Origin: an uncultured Chloroflexota bacterium
GTDB taxonomy: Bacteria > Chloroflexota > UBA4733
Reading direction: 5' to 3'
DNA: 7,293 bases
NCBI GenBank assembly: GCA_937967325.1
Contig: CALBSQ010000095.1
Location: forward strand, 1 to 7,293
Under the pieces are notes generated by a model that saw only the letters and a program-made list of their open reading frames with translations, did no database searches and was not told the DNA's origin. Both the position numbers and the translations under genes were made by a program. Below are positions 6,874 to 7,293 of this stretch, piece after piece. The first letter of the stretch is position 1, and each line of letters begins with the position of its first letter.

Positions 6874-6877
6874 TCCT
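6874..6877 (-). promoter_or_regulatory. Weak ribosome binding site of TetR-family gene
   Basis: AGGA on the minus strand is 5 bases before the ATG at 6868. It is shorter than the AGGAGG sites of the two downstream genes, so the regulator may be made at a lower level than the pump from the same transcript. Confidence 0.5.
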
Positions 6878-6897
6878 AGCGCTGCTCGTGCTCGCCG

Positions 6898-6938
6898 TGA
6901 CCGAGTGACCAAATGACCAAACTAACCATTTCAGTCAC
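6898..6938. promoter_or_regulatory. Candidate operator: TGACC direct repeats within an inverted repeat
   Basis: On the plus strand TGACC occurs at 6898, 6906 and 6914, an exact 8-base period, with a degenerate TAACC at 6923. On the minus strand this reads as repeated TTTGGTCA-like octamers. The same segment holds an interrupted inverted repeat: GTGAC (6905-6909) and AAATG (6911-6915) pair with CATTT (6927-6931) and GTCAC (6934-6938), centred near 6921. It begins right after the predicted -10 box and covers the predicted transcription start, where a bound TetR dimer or pair of dimers would block RNA polymerase. Assignment to the TetR protein encoded by this operon is inference from position and symmetry. 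Confidence 0.6.
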
Positions 6939-6967
6939 AGTGTAGCCGGAATCGGGCAAGATGTCAA
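6939..6967 (-). promoter_or_regulatory. Sigma-70-type promoter of the TetR-ABC exporter operon
   Basis: On the minus strand a perfect TTGACA -35 box (6967-6962) is followed after exactly 17 bases by TACACT (6944-6939), which matches the TATAAT consensus at four of six positions. Transcription would begin near 6932, giving a leader of about 64 bases before the ATG of the regulator gene. The local sequence is less GC-rich than its surroundings, as expected of a promoter. No comparable promoter was seen for the sulfatase genes. Confidence 0.7.
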
Positions 6968-7003
6968 GAAGGCGGATTCCCTTGTCCTCTGAACTCGCGA
7001 CCG

Positions 7004-7207
7004 GTGCGAGAACGCCACCTGGACGCCACAAGCGCGGGGCCCCGCCCCGTTCCTGCGGGCGCCGCCACGGCGCGCGACGAGGCCCTGGGCTACCTCCTGG
7101 CTCGGCTGCCGCGGCTCCAGTCCCCCGACCTCCTGGCGCGGGGCTACCCCATCGGCAGCGCGATGCGCTGGCAGCGGCCTCTCCTCCGGCCCTCCCAGGC
7201 AAGCTAA
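7004..7207 (+). pseudogene. Degraded ISKra4-like transposase C-terminal fragment
   Basis: The frame from 7004 to the TAA at 7205-7207 encodes 67 residues. The segment from residue 24 (7073), RDEALGYLLARLPRLQSPDL and then LARGYPIGS, resembles the conserved block of ISKra4-type transposases. There an EALGYL...R...YP string leads to G-[YW]-P-I-G-S-G, then V-E-S-A-N-K, then a GAGMHW/GAGMRW motif. Here GYPIGS is followed at once by AMRW, as if the intervening 20 or so residues (with the VESANK motif) had been lost in frame. Only a GTG could start this frame, no convincing ribosome binding site precedes it, and the 22 residues before the match are not family-like. It is best read as a relic, not a working gene. 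The family match is from memory of the motif; a chance open frame in GC-rich DNA is the alternative. Confidence 0.4.
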
Positions 7208-7266
7208 CGGCGCGAAAGCGCCTGGCGCACCAGTTGGCGGAAAGTGCGCCACACGTTTTCGCGCCG
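7208..7266. repeat. Long composite hairpin at right edge
   Basis: A 13-bp outer stem (7208-7220 with 7254-7266, one G-T pair) is followed by a two-by-two internal loop. Inside it is an 8-bp perfect stem TGGCGCAC/GTGCGCCA (7223-7230 with 7244-7251) around a 13-base loop. The left outer arm can instead fold on itself as GGCGC-GAAA-GCGCC (7209-7222), so two exclusive structures are possible. CCAGTTGG appears in the loop region (7230-7237) and again just outside the stem (7268-7275). It directly follows the transposase-like relic and could be an insertion-sequence end, a terminator without a T-tract, or a dispersed repeat. The remaining bases to 7293 show nothing more. Confidence 0.5.
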
Positions 7267-7293
7267 GCCAGTTGGTCCGAGGCGGTAGGATAG

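Noticed and set aside
6898..6929. Possible CRISPR or tandem-repeat array from the TGACC octamers
   Set aside because: There are only three to four units of 8 bases without spacers, and they sit at a promoter, which fits an operator better.
7202..7277. Possible integron attC-like site, because of the imperfect palindrome with AAC and GTT words near its ends
   Set aside because: The GTTGGTC and AGCTAAC words do not fit the GTTRRRY/RYYYAAC core consensus, and no integrase or cassette array is present.
6961..7293. A 110-codon plus-strand frame at the right edge
   Set aside because: The product is Arg/Pro/Ala-rich without a family signature. It overlaps the operon's -35 region, and the transposase-like similarity lies in a different frame.

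Overview
The window is GC-rich (roughly two thirds G+C by eye). It carries bacterial genes with strong AGGAGG-type ribosome binding sites, GTG starts, dispersed palindromic repeats and a decayed insertion-sequence relic. The gene mix (formylglycine-type sulfatases, a TetR/ABC exporter operon, an ISKra4-like relic) and the style of the repeats fit a free-living, high-GC environmental bacterium. Chloroflexota or a similar phylum such as Gemmatimonadota is my best guess, but no taxonomic marker gene is present, so this is weak.

Left half (1-3155, plus strand): two sulfatase-superfamily genes lie in tandem, separated by 100 bases. The second (1689-3155) has a textbook formylglycine motif, C-L-P-S-R, and should be a real sulfatase if a maturation enzyme is present elsewhere. 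The first (182-1588) has the same fold signatures, but threonine replaces the catalytic cysteine (T-I-P-C-R). It is therefore unlikely to be a formylglycine sulfatase and may be a phosphoesterase-like member. Neither has a signal peptide, so both probably act in the cytoplasm on imported or internal substrates.

Middle (3156-3503): a gene-free gap between convergent transcription units. It holds a perfect 35-bp inverted repeat, then a second short double-hairpin element. Both look like dispersed, non-coding genomic repeats, and the first could end transcription from both sides.

Right half (6967 down to 3504, minus strand): a compact three-gene operon encoding a TetR-family repressor, an ABC ATPase, and a 549-residue permease made of two homologous ABC-2-type halves. 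A consensus-like promoter (TTGACA, 17 bases, TACACT) sits upstream. Immediately downstream of it, over the predicted transcription start, is a cluster of TGACC direct and inverted repeats that is a natural candidate operator. The likely logic is self-repression of the operon by the TetR protein, relieved by a ligand that the ABC pump exports. The substrate cannot be read from the sequence.

Right edge (about 7004-7293): a plus-strand frame resembles the C-terminal part of an ISKra4-type transposase, apparently with its catalytic-motif segment deleted. A long composite hairpin follows. No intact gene is seen there. I found no CRISPR array, tRNA, rRNA or clear novel multigene system. The most interesting items are the threonine-substituted sulfatase paired with a canonical one, and the repeat-rich operator of the exporter operon.
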